Shown here piece after piece: positions 5,619 to 12,136 of a stretch of 25,114 nucleotides of DNA (the stretch's first letter is position 1; every line of letters begins with the position of its first letter). This DNA comes from a virus, in IMG/VR virus record IMGVR_UViG_3300046048_000349, positions 1 through 25,114 of that record, one strand, 5' to 3'. The position numbers were made by a program, and so were the translations under genes. The notes under the pieces were generated by a model. That model was not told the origin of the DNA, ran no database searches, and saw only the letters and a program-made list of their open reading frames with translations.

Positions 5619-5650
5619 TGAGATAGTGGACCCTGACAACAACTATCTCA
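5619..5650. promoter_or_regulatory. Operator-like inverted repeat in the divergent control region
   Basis: Perfect 9-bp arms TGAGATAGT (5619-5627) and ACTATCTCA (5642-5650) are separated by 14 bases. The arm centres are 23 bp apart, about two helical turns. The site is just upstream of the leftward operon start (5608) and just before AT-rich sequence leading to the capsid gene, as expected for a repressor or activator site controlling a divergent pair. A stem-loop in the leftward leader RNA is an alternative. Confidence 0.5.
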
Positions 5651-5659
5651 ATAAAAAAT

Positions 5660-5688
5660 TTGACCGTAATCATACGGAAGTGTATTGG
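5660..5688 (+). promoter_or_regulatory. Weak sigma70-like promoter candidate for the capsid operon
   Basis: TTGACC (5660-5665), a 17-bp spacer and TATTGG (5683-5688), preceded by an A/T-rich stretch. The -35 match is good and the -10 poor. It conflicts with the GTG start of the small gene at 5688, so only one of the two calls is likely to be right as drawn. Confidence 0.22.
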
Positions 5689-5825
5689 TGAGAAAGACGT
5701 ATTGCGAATTCGTCCTTCGCATGGGGCGTAATGTGCTCTCTCCCCCGGCACGTGTAGCGGCAGTATCGGATTCTCTCCGCGATCCTGAGGCATTCACTTT
5801 AATCACGACAGGCTTATGGCTGTAG
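5688..5825 (+). CDS. Small protein overlapping the capsid gene start
   Basis: This is a 45-residue frame from GTG 5688, with GGAAG seven bases upstream. ATG 5721 would give 34 residues. The sequence SPPARVAAVSDSLRDPEAFT followed by LITTGLWL reads like a real helical peptide and has ordinary codon use. Its stop codon lies inside the capsid gene, overlapping the capsid ATG by 10 bp. Translation could therefore be coupled to capsid synthesis. The frame is open back to a TAA at about 5667. It is short, so homologues are needed to confirm it. Confidence 0.42.
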   Translation: MRKTYCEFVLRMGRNVLSPPARVAAVSDSLRDPEAFTLITTGLWL

Positions 5826-7129
5826 ATTGCACAAAATTCAACGACTACTTATTCCGGAGGACGGAGAACTGGGACCGGGAGTTGGCGAAGGATCGTTTCC
5901 CTCACAACTACCTATACACTACGATGTATGAAACCAAGACGTGGCCATCCTTCACCGGCACGACCCACACCTGGGATCGCTTCCATGTGACGCGAGCAAA
6001 TGACCCAGGATGTTGGGAGCAAATGGATGCAGATTCCTGCATCACAAACATCTGTGATGTCACTCCACGCTACCTCGGTTGGGGATCGACTCGGAACACA
6101 TACGTCAAATATCACACGGATTACAGAACTCCCGTGTTCTGCTTTGACCAACTCCGACACGTCCAGCAAGCTGAGGAACAGCTTCAAGCTCTTGTGGACG
6201 GACTCAAGAAGCAGCCCGATGAGATCACCTCGGACTTTCTCCGACATCTGGTGGTCCAGCAAGCCGACAAGATTTACATCTGCGGCAGTGGGCTACTCGA
6301 ATACACGGTGGATCCTGCGACGATCTGGGCGGATGACTGTCTCAACCTTCAGGTTGGCACAGACGACACCTATCTCCCAACGTCGAAACTCTCCATCGAG
6401 TATCTCAACAACTACATGGAGAACCTGCGATACAACGGGTATCACGACCAGGAATTCATGGAGCAGGGCAAGTTCTTCTCCACGATTGACCTCCAGACAC
6501 TGCAGGACGTCTCTAATGCGAATCCTGCGCTCACGCAGTTGTTCAGAGCTACTGACTTCGCCAAGACTGGTATTTACTACAAGTATGGCGTCAACAAGGG
6601 GGTCGGAGACTGGCTATTCAAGATTGATCCAGCACCGTTGCGGTTCAATTACATTGGATCCGGCAAGTTCCGGCGCATCTGGCCTTACGAGAATGTGGCG
6701 GCAACTGTGGGCAAAAAGCCCGAGTTCAGCACTGACTACAAGGCTGCTGAATACCAGATGTTCCACGTTTACAACCGGGCAGCTCGTCAGGTTCACGTTG
6801 GAGACATCACCTCGGTCAACGACACGATGAAATTCGGTCTGGCACGCTCGCTCATGGGCAAGTGGGGCTGGAAGAATCCGGACTACTTCCAGGCGTTTGA
6901 CATCAACACAGGAACCGTCTGCTATCACGACAATGTGAAGAAGAACAAGGGCTTCTTCCTTGGTGAGTTCGAGATGGGAGTTAAGACGATCTATCCTGAA
7001 ATCGAAATGGTGATCCTTGCGAAGCGCGAGGCTTCTGGAGTGGTCAATGTTCCTCGGAACGCTGGCACTGTAAGCATGACGACCTACCAGTCGTTGACGC
7101 CTTACAACACACTCTGCGAAGACAGCTAA
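5816..7129 (+). CDS. Putative major capsid protein
   Basis: This encodes 437 residues with no signal peptide or membrane segment. The assignment rests on size, context and style: a long soluble protein with aromatic-rich beta segments and a helical spine-like region (QQAEEQLQALVDGLKKQPDE), a strong terminator directly after it, and a codon choice biased to C-ending Asn, Asp, Tyr and Phe codons, as expected of the most abundant virion protein. It is the first full-length gene of the rightward block and is followed by fibre-like genes, and no other capsid candidate is visible. No separate scaffold or maturation-protease gene is recognised. The ribosome binding site is weak (GACAGG), and initiation may be coupled to the small frame that overlaps it. 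Confidence 0.72.
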   Translation: MAVDCTKFNDYLFRRTENWDRELAKDRFPHNYLYTTMYETKTWPSFTGTTHTWDRFHVTRANDPGCWEQMDADSCITNICDVTPRYLGWGSTRNTYVKYHTDYRTPVFCFDQLRHVQQAEEQLQALVDGLKKQPDEITSDFLRHLVVQQADKIYICGSGLLEYTVDPATIWADDCLNLQVGTDDTYLPTSKLSIEYLNNYMENLRYNGYHDQEFMEQGKFFSTIDLQTLQDVSNANPALTQLFRATDFAKTGIYYKYGVNKGVGDWLFKIDPAPLRFNYIGSGKFRRIWPYENVAATVGKKPEFSTDYKAAEYQMFHVYNRAARQVHVGDITSVNDTMKFGLARSLMGKWGWKNPDYFQAFDINTGTVCYHDNVKKNKGFFLGEFEMGVKTIYPEIEMVILAKREASGVVNVPRNAGTVSMTTYQSLTPYNTLCEDS

Positions 7130-7146
7130 TCGCAGTGGTAATCATT

Positions 7147-7174
7147 GGGGTGCCCCTTCGGGGGCATCCCTTTT
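7147..7174 (+). terminator. Rho-independent terminator after the capsid gene
   Basis: GGGGTGCCCC, loop TTCG, GGGGCATCCC, then TTTTAT. The 10-bp stem has one G-U pair and a stable UUCG tetraloop. It ends 20 bp before the next gene, so capsid mRNA is probably made in excess of the downstream genes. Confidence 0.9.
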
Positions 7175-7193
7175 ATACTGAAAGGATTCTCTT

Positions 7194-7589
7194 ATGGCCA
7201 ACACAGCCGTTATTACGCAGACAGAGTGGGTGGATGGAGCATCCAAATACACTCGTCAAAATCTCAATGCTAAAGAGCAACTAGCTCTGTGCATTCACGC
7301 AATGTCGATAGAGTTGGGAGCCGTTGGGGGCACCAATTACGTTACCAATGGATTCGAGTCACTCATTGCTGCCTCAGATGCCGTGAGCAATTACATGAAC
7401 CCCGATGCCCTTTGCGCGGCTGAGGTGGCTATCAGATACGCAGATGCTGCAAATGCCGGTGGATCTGTTCCGGCGACAGTGGATGCGAAGTTGCTGGCGG
7501 CAGTGAAGCTACTTCATTACGATGAGGATCGCCTACGGCGTGCCAAGTTGTATCTTGAGGGAGCATTAGGCTACCATTCCAGCTTCTAG
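7194..7589 (+). CDS. Helical structural-region protein
   Basis: This encodes 131 residues with AAAGGA nine bases before the ATG. The product is almost all helical and Ala-rich (KEQLALCIHAMSIELGA; LIAASDAVSNYMNPDALCAA; AKLLAAVKLLHYDEDRLRRA). No family is recognised. It lies directly after the capsid terminator and before three genes with a repeated helical module. The segment around residues 60-87 has spacing reminiscent of that module (small-residue helix, turn, Asp 28 positions on), so it may be a distant relative. A minor head protein is plausible from position only. Confidence 0.6.
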   Translation: MANTAVITQTEWVDGASKYTRQNLNAKEQLALCIHAMSIELGAVGGTNYVTNGFESLIAASDAVSNYMNPDALCAAEVAIRYADAANAGGSVPATVDAKLLAAVKLLHYDEDRLRRAKLYLEGALGYHSSF

Positions 7590-7617
7590 TTTGTTGGGCT
7601 GGTTGGTGTTGGGTGGG

Positions 7618-7649
7618 CTGGTTCTGGGCTTCTCACGGCCCAGAACCAG
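7618..7649 (+). promoter_or_regulatory. Perfect 12-bp stem-loop before the module gene
   Basis: Arms CTGGTTCTGGGC (7618-7629) and GCCCAGAACCAG (7638-7649) enclose the loop TTCTCACG. There is no real T tract, so it is at best a weak terminator. It could be an RNA stability or processing element between the 131-aa and 78-aa genes. Just upstream GGGCTGGTT occurs twice in G/T-rich DNA. Confidence 0.7.
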
Positions 7650-7669
7650 ACTTCCTAGAAAGGTTCGTT

Positions 7670-7906
7670 ATGGCGACATGTGATGCTGAAACACTGCTAG
7701 CCTCAGCTAGCGCAAACGGATTTACTAAGCTTTCTGAAGAACAATGTTGGCTGGTTGCTCTTGCCCTAGCCCAAGACTGGGAGGGTGGATCAGATACAGC
7801 CGCTACGATTCTTGCTTCTGCTGCATCAAATGACATCCTGTTTCTAAGCGACGGCAATCTATGGGATTGCCTATGTCAGAAGCTATGTGACATTTCGTCA
7901 GGCTAA
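7670..7906 (+). CDS. Two-module helical protein (MATC module family)
   Basis: This encodes 78 residues. ATG 7670 is chosen over an upstream in-frame start at 7613 because GAAAGG sits just before it and because two neighbouring genes begin with the same MATC residues. The protein is essentially two copies of a ~37-residue module: DAETLLASASANGFTKLSEE with its following helix, and DTAATILASAASNDILFLSD ending CQKLCDISSG. The module recurs in the next two genes, where it precedes distinct C-terminal domains. Here it stands alone. It may be a decoration or fibre-base protein that docks on the same virion site. Two bases separate its stop codon from the next gene. Confidence 0.7.
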   Translation: MATCDAETLLASASANGFTKLSEEQCWLVALALAQDWEGGSDTAATILASAASNDILFLSDGNLWDCLCQKLCDISSG

Positions 7907-7908
7907 TT

Positions 7909-9075
7909 ATGGCAACCTGCGTAGCCAACGACGTAATTCAAAACGCTAGCACGAGCGGATTTACCAAGCTGTCTGAAAGGGATCAGCTCAGTGTGATCGC
8001 GCAGAGACTTTATGACATCACCTCTTCCACGGACGATGTTGATACCCTAATGTCAGCCGCTAAAACCGCTGGCTTTACCAAGGTCACGTCTTCACGATAC
8101 AGGCTGGCCATTCTTCTACAACTGCTAGTGTCATACAACGCCGCAGGGGATAACGCTGGACAGATTCTCGCTAACTCCTCACTGAGCGGATTCCTGTTCA
8201 TGAGCACGAAGCAGAAGCGTGACGCATTACTGCAACTGCTGTGCGATTCCAGTGCGAACACTGCGGAGGTAACGTCATGGCTGTCTGCCGTTGCAGCTAA
8301 CGGAGGAGCAGCGCCATCAGCTAGCACAGTGACCGCACTCAACGCCTTTGTAACTGCGCTAGAGACTGCCTCGATCAAGGACAAGATGATCATTGTTAAT
8401 CCAATCGTTCCAGACAGCGACATTGCTGCTAGGACTCCTCTCATCAAGGGTCCAGGACACGCTTTGTGGATTGACAGTGGAGTAGACAGCCCAACTATCG
8501 GCGTCAATGGAGCAGAATGCGCTGGCAAAACCTGCCGTTGGGAGGTTGGAGCAGGACCTCAGGAGCTTGGGTGGAATCCAGGAATGCAGGACGCTGGAGT
8601 GATAGCCTACCATTATGCCAACGGAACAGGCACTGGATATGTGACGGGATGCAATACTGGAGGAGTAAGCGGTAAAATCCAGTTATACAACAAGACTATT
8701 CTGAACAGGTTCCAAGCTGTTTGGGGCAACCTAAGCTTTGGCTACATCAACTGGCTTGCGTCTCCAACATCCTTCTTTGGGTATGTTGGCACATTCAATG
8801 TGACCGGAGCGAATGGGATGAAGATGTATGTTGCGAGCAGCACCAAAGCTCACACATTAGCGGCTCAAGACACTGCATCTGGCATCGTAGATAACACAAC
8901 GATTGACTTCTACGCCCTATGTAATAACGACAATGATAATGTGACTGTTCAGCAACCATTCAAAGGAACAGTCTCGTTCCTTGCATACACAAAGAATCTC
9001 ACAGAAAGCGAGTCGTCTGATCTATATGACGCAATCCAGGCACTTAGAACCGGCCTGGGAGGAGGCGCAATATAA
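7909..9075 (+). CDS. Modular fibre/decoration protein with C-terminal beta domain
   Basis: This encodes 388 residues. Residues 1-~125 hold three copies of the ~37-residue helical module (ASTSGFTKLSERDQL; AAKTAGFTKVTSSRYRLAIL; SLSGFLFMSTKQKRDALLQL), followed by a degenerate fourth (SWLSAVAANGGAAPSASTVT). From about residue 165 a large beta-rich domain follows, with Gly/Asn-rich loops and a concanavalin-like end (GTVSFLAYTKNLTESESSD then LYDAIQALRTGL), typical of carbohydrate-binding fibre or surface domains. The stop codon overlaps the next start in TAATG. A receptor-binding or head-fibre role is inferred from architecture and position. Confidence 0.7.
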   Translation: MATCVANDVIQNASTSGFTKLSERDQLSVIAQRLYDITSSTDDVDTLMSAAKTAGFTKVTSSRYRLAILLQLLVSYNAAGDNAGQILANSSLSGFLFMSTKQKRDALLQLLCDSSANTAEVTSWLSAVAANGGAAPSASTVTALNAFVTALETASIKDKMIIVNPIVPDSDIAARTPLIKGPGHALWIDSGVDSPTIGVNGAECAGKTCRWEVGAGPQELGWNPGMQDAGVIAYHYANGTGTGYVTGCNTGGVSGKIQLYNKTILNRFQAVWGNLSFGYINWLASPTSFFGYVGTFNVTGANGMKMYVASSTKAHTLAAQDTASGIVDNTTIDFYALCNNDNDNVTVQQPFKGTVSFLAYTKNLTESESSDLYDAIQALRTGLGGGAI

Positions 9076-9545
9076 TGGCCACCTGTGACGCACAGACAAT
9101 TGTAAACAATGCCGCAATCAGCGGATTCACAAAGCTATCTCACAGGAACAAGCTAGACACACTGCTACAGTTGCTGTGCGATATCTCCAATGCTCCTGCG
9201 CCTACTTCAAGTCCTGTCACAATCGGTATGCCAATCTCTGATGAGACGAGCGATATCACGACAGACGTCAGTGTCTTCTCGATGCGTGCGCCATACGCAA
9301 TGACCGTTACTGAAATCTATGCCACGTTAAATACGGCGTGCGTAGGAAATACTTCAGTCGATGTGAACAAGAATGGAGCTACGATCATTGGTGGCGGACT
9401 GACAATCGCAACTTCGACAGCAGCGAGCACAGGGACGATCAGTGTGTCAGTGGCAAAAGGCGATTTGATCTCTGTGGACATCATCGCAGTCGGAGCTACA
9501 ACTGGAAAAGGCTTAAAAGTCTGGCTCATAGGAGAAACAGCGTAA
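9075..9545 (+). CDS. Modular fibre/decoration protein with short beta domain
   Basis: This encodes 156 residues with GGAGG before the ATG. The N-terminus (residues 1-~38) is one helical module, with AAISGFTKLSHRNKLDTLLQ and LCDIS. A short linker (NAPAPTSSP) leads to a ~100-residue beta domain. It contains FSMRAPYAMTVTEIYATLNT and NTSVDVNKNGATII, a pattern found in phage fibre and virion surface domains. The shared N-terminus suggests it docks at the same place as the two preceding proteins while presenting a different outer domain. It is linked to both neighbours by TAATG overlaps. Confidence 0.7.
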   Translation: MATCDAQTIVNNAAISGFTKLSHRNKLDTLLQLLCDISNAPAPTSSPVTIGMPISDETSDITTDVSVFSMRAPYAMTVTEIYATLNTACVGNTSVDVNKNGATIIGGGLTIATSTAASTGTISVSVAKGDLISVDIIAVGATTGKGLKVWLIGETA

Positions 9546-9982
9546 TGGCATTCACATATCCAATTCCGCAGACTGACAGGTTCGTGATCATTATTCGAGC
9601 CACAAACGAGATTGTTAAGCGCAACGTCAAATGGCTAAGGCTTGACGGATTGCCGATTGAGAACTTCCCAACTGACAAGGCAATCCTAAAGCTCAACAGG
9701 CAAGATAGGCCAGCCTACGATGAGAACACTCAGAAGCTTGTCCAGGTCGAGAACATCACGCTCGATCCGACACAGCCTGATGGTTATTGGACCGGTGAAT
9801 TCGATCTGGCATGGGACATTGTTCCTCTGACGCAGGCAGAGATCGACGCAATCCAGGAAAGGCAGATGGCAAAGGCTATGTATCAGGATCTAAAAAACAG
9901 TGTTGGAACAGGTGAACAACGTCTTAGGCGATGTGAACTTGTCTGCGCTTATCTTCTGAAGGAAGTTATCGGAGGGCAATGA
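9545..9982 (+). CDS. Small structural-region protein
   Basis: This encodes 145 residues from the ATG in TAATG (AGGAGA upstream); an in-frame start at 9338 would read through the previous gene and is rejected. The first ~100 residues look beta-rich (RFVIIIRATNEIVKRNVKWL; GYWTGEFDLAWDI), and the C-terminal ~45 are helical (AEIDAIQERQMAKAMYQDLK; RRCELVCAYLLKEV). The family is unknown. It overlaps the next gene by 4 bp (ATGA), and an accessory role to the fibre proteins on either side is likely. Confidence 0.6.
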   Translation: MAFTYPIPQTDRFVIIIRATNEIVKRNVKWLRLDGLPIENFPTDKAILKLNRQDRPAYDENTQKLVQVENITLDPTQPDGYWTGEFDLAWDIVPLTQAEIDAIQERQMAKAMYQDLKNSVGTGEQRLRRCELVCAYLLKEVIGGQ

Positions 9983-10776
9983 TTCTTCGACGTGTATATC
10001 AGCAACGAACAACCGACTGGATTGATGCAATTCACACAGCCGGAAGCGATGTTGAGTGGTCGAGTGCTGAAGCTGTTAATAACTTCGTATATCGGATACG
10101 ACTTCTAGGATTTTCGTCTCAACTAAAAAGGGTAAACGTATTAGCAGGTCTTGATCTCAGTGCAGCACTTGCCTGCCTTTGGGATGATATCGGGACAGCT
10201 AATTCAGACACCAACGTGGCATTCGTCAACGCCGACTATGCAGAGAACACCGGACTTGCGATGGACACCACGAATAAGTATTTAAGGACTGGCGCAGCAG
10301 TGAACTCTCTCAGTTCTACCTCACATCATCACGGGATGTATGTGTGCGACAACTTCAAATCTGAAAGATGTGGTCTTGGAGCATATAGTTCGACCGTTGC
10401 CACGTTCTTGCTCTGGTGTCCATATTCCACAGATACCGTTTATTCAGACTCTTACAGCACTGGGACTGGTCGCGTGAACAGTGGATCAGGGCTAACTGGA
10501 AGCGTTGCGTGGATTTTTGGACAAAGACTGGGGAATTATCATGAGATCAGGCGCAACACAACTACCCTGGCCTTCAACAATACTACTGGAGGTTCTGCTG
10601 ATAGCCGAGAGATGTGGGTTGGATGCTACAACGCAGCAGGATTTCCAATGCCAAGCCCAGGATCTTACGTGATGGGTGGATATTCCTTTGGCACAGATTT
10701 GACAGCGGGGACTGATGCGGACGACTATTATACTGAATGGCAACGCCTGCAAACAAGATTGGGGAGAGCAGTGTAG
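9979..10776 (+). CDS. Putative fibre/adsorption protein with concanavalin-like domain
   Basis: This encodes 265 residues with GGAGGG upstream. The N-terminal ~45 residues are mixed. The rest is a beta-rich domain full of Ser/Thr/Gly/Asn (TGAAVNSLSSTSHHHGMYVC; TGTGRVNSGSGLTGSVAW), ending with a helix (YYTEWQRLQTRLGRAV). The strands-then-terminal-helix plan matches phage concanavalin-like surface domains and parallels the C-terminal domain of the protein at 7909. No catalytic motif is visible. It probably contacts host surface glycans. Confidence 0.6.
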   Translation: MILRRVYQQRTTDWIDAIHTAGSDVEWSSAEAVNNFVYRIRLLGFSSQLKRVNVLAGLDLSAALACLWDDIGTANSDTNVAFVNADYAENTGLAMDTTNKYLRTGAAVNSLSSTSHHHGMYVCDNFKSERCGLGAYSSTVATFLLWCPYSTDTVYSDSYSTGTGRVNSGSGLTGSVAWIFGQRLGNYHEIRRNTTTLAFNNTTGGSADSREMWVGCYNAAGFPMPSPGSYVMGGYSFGTDLTAGTDADDYYTEWQRLQTRLGRAV

Positions 10777-10822
10777 TAAGTAGAAATACGGATTGATATC
10801 ATGAGATCATTCTGATACACAG

Positions 10823-11356
10823 ATGTCGATGAAAACACTCATACCAATCCTACTGTTGTCAGCTCTAACATCATACGGTCAAGTTCCACCAGCACCATCA
10901 CTGATCTCACCTACCGCTCCGACCAATGCTAGCGTTACACTAGCTTGGGATCCCAGTCCGACAGACCCAGCGCGGATTGATCATTACTCAATCCTCTGGA
11001 GCACAATCCCAGGAGCATACACGTTGACCAATTCGCTTGACGTTGGAACCAACCTCACCGGAACAATCACAAACTTGGCTGTCGGTGCCACATTCTACTT
11101 TGTTGCTACCGCAACTGGGACTAATCAGTTGATGTCGGATTTCAGTAATGAGGTGGAATTCCAGGTTCCAGCACCACCAGAATCTCCGTCTAATCTGAGG
11201 ATTGATGAGGCACTTCTTATCCGAGTGAATATACAGGGGACCATTGATCTCACGAATTACACTAAGGTTTTCGAGTTCGTCATAGATTCGCAGCAACCAA
11301 TAGGGCTTTTTAGGGCAGAACTCGAACAAACTACTAAGCCCTCAGTAACGTGGTGA
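10823..11356 (+). CDS. Secreted fibronectin type III protein
   Basis: This encodes 177 residues (ATG 10823 or 10829, no clear ribosome binding site). Residues 3-22 are a typical signal peptide (MKTLIPILLLSALTSYGQ). Residues ~28-117 form an FN3 domain: SVTLAWDPSPTDPARIDHYS, ILWSTIPGAYTLTN, ATFYFVATATG, DFSNEVEFQVP. The last ~55 residues are a separate small domain. This FN3 style is very common in Verrucomicrobiota proteins and may have come from the host. It is followed by a holin-like gene and a lipoprotein gene, so it may act in the periplasm during lysis or alter the infected cell surface. Confidence 0.75.
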   Translation: MSMKTLIPILLLSALTSYGQVPPAPSLISPTAPTNASVTLAWDPSPTDPARIDHYSILWSTIPGAYTLTNSLDVGTNLTGTITNLAVGATFYFVATATGTNQLMSDFSNEVEFQVPAPPESPSNLRIDEALLIRVNIQGTIDLTNYTKVFEFVIDSQQPIGLFRAELEQTTKPSVTW

Positions 11357-11361
11357 AGTCA

Positions 11362-11583
11362 ATGTTCAAAGGAAATTACGACATTCTCTCCCGAGCATTC
11401 GCCGGGATCTCTACAAGTGCTGCAGGCATTACAATATCAATCCTGCACCAACTTGAGACAATCCTGCGAATATGCTCTCTAGTCGTCGGCATTTCCGTTG
11501 GTCTGGTGACATTATACGGCATTATCACTAGGCTTCGGCAGGACCGTAAGCAAAAGACTGTTGACCAGAAGCCAAAATTGTGA
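11362..11583 (+). CDS. Holin-like small membrane protein
   Basis: This encodes 73 residues from ATG 11362; GTG 11350 or 11353 would add up to four residues and overlap the FN3 gene. Two hydrophobic stretches are visible, at ~12-28 (AFAGISTSAAGITISIL) and ~37-58 (RICSLVVGISVGLVTLYGII). They are followed by a short, highly basic tail (TRLRQDRKQKTVDQKPK). Size, two membrane segments and a charged C-terminus fit small holins. Its place between a secreted protein and a lipoprotein fits a lysis group, although no endolysin is seen in this window. Confidence 0.55.
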   Translation: MFKGNYDILSRAFAGISTSAAGITISILHQLETILRICSLVVGISVGLVTLYGIITRLRQDRKQKTVDQKPKL

Positions 11584-11596
11584 GTCAGTGTGGCGT

Positions 11597-12064
11597 ATGA
11601 ATAAACAACCAACCATCCTGGCATTCGTTGCGGCAAGCGTTATTGCGATTGTAGCCTTTACCGGCTGCGTATCCACTGATCCTGTCTACAGCGATGTCCC
11701 AGGCCCGAACGGTGAACAGGTGCAGATAGGATCCACAAACTACGTTAGCCCAGAGCTTCAGGAGACCCTGGATAAGATTCTCCTGGCGCATGATGGGACA
11801 GCGTCATTGAATCCGTATGCGCCACTGACACGACCAGTCATTGCAGGAGTAGGTGCCTTGCTCGTTGCAATCTCATCGTTAATCGCAGGCGTTAAGAATC
11901 GTCAGGCGTCGAATGCTTCGACAGCCCTGGAAACGATTGTGCAGGCAGTGGAATCAACAGCTCCAGAGGTCTCAGATGCTGTTAAGGCCTCGGTGAAGTC
12001 TACTGCGGCGGTTAAGGGGACTACCACATTAGTCAAAACTGCGGTTACAGCGGCTAAACAGTAG
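11597..12064 (+). CDS. Lipoprotein with a second membrane segment
   Basis: This encodes 155 residues from ATG 11597; a longer frame from 11561 would run through the holin-like gene's 3' end. Residues 1-25 form a lipoprotein signal with lipobox AFTGC. Residues ~79-99 (RPVIAGVGALLVAISSLIAG) are a second hydrophobic segment. The C-terminal ~50 residues are an Ala/Val/Thr-rich amphipathic helix (ETIVQAVESTAPEVSDAVKA). It may be an outer spanin-type or other cell-envelope factor in lysis, or a superinfection-exclusion lipoprotein; the sequence does not decide. It is the last gene of the rightward block and is followed 26 bp later by a terminator. Confidence 0.65.
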   Translation: MNKQPTILAFVAASVIAIVAFTGCVSTDPVYSDVPGPNGEQVQIGSTNYVSPELQETLDKILLAHDGTASLNPYAPLTRPVIAGVGALLVAISSLIAGVKNRQASNASTALETIVQAVESTAPEVSDAVKASVKSTAAVKGTTTLVKTAVTAAKQ

Positions 12065-12090
12065 CCGTATGTAGCGAGAACAGAGAATGA

Positions 12091-12120
12091 CCCCCTTGGG
12101 CGTTTGGCTCAAGGGGGTTT
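12091..12120 (+). terminator. Terminator between the convergent fibre/lysis and packaging blocks
   Basis: Arms CCCCCTTG (12091-12098) and CAAGGGGG (12110-12117) with an 11-base loop, then TTT. The T run is on the plus strand, so it mainly ends the rightward block. The leftward portal transcript also crosses the hairpin, but without a T tract. Confidence 0.8.
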
Positions 12121-12136
12121 GTATTTTCTGCCTGGG

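Noticed and set aside
5524-5793. Minus-strand frame across the divergent spacer
   Set aside because: It overlaps the 87-aa gene in another frame and the operator-like site, and has no recognisable features.
6000-6830. Long second plus-strand frame (276 codons) inside the capsid gene
   Set aside because: It is Ser/Thr/Arg-rich, as expected of a shifted reading of C-ending codons, has no domain, and lies wholly within a well-supported gene.
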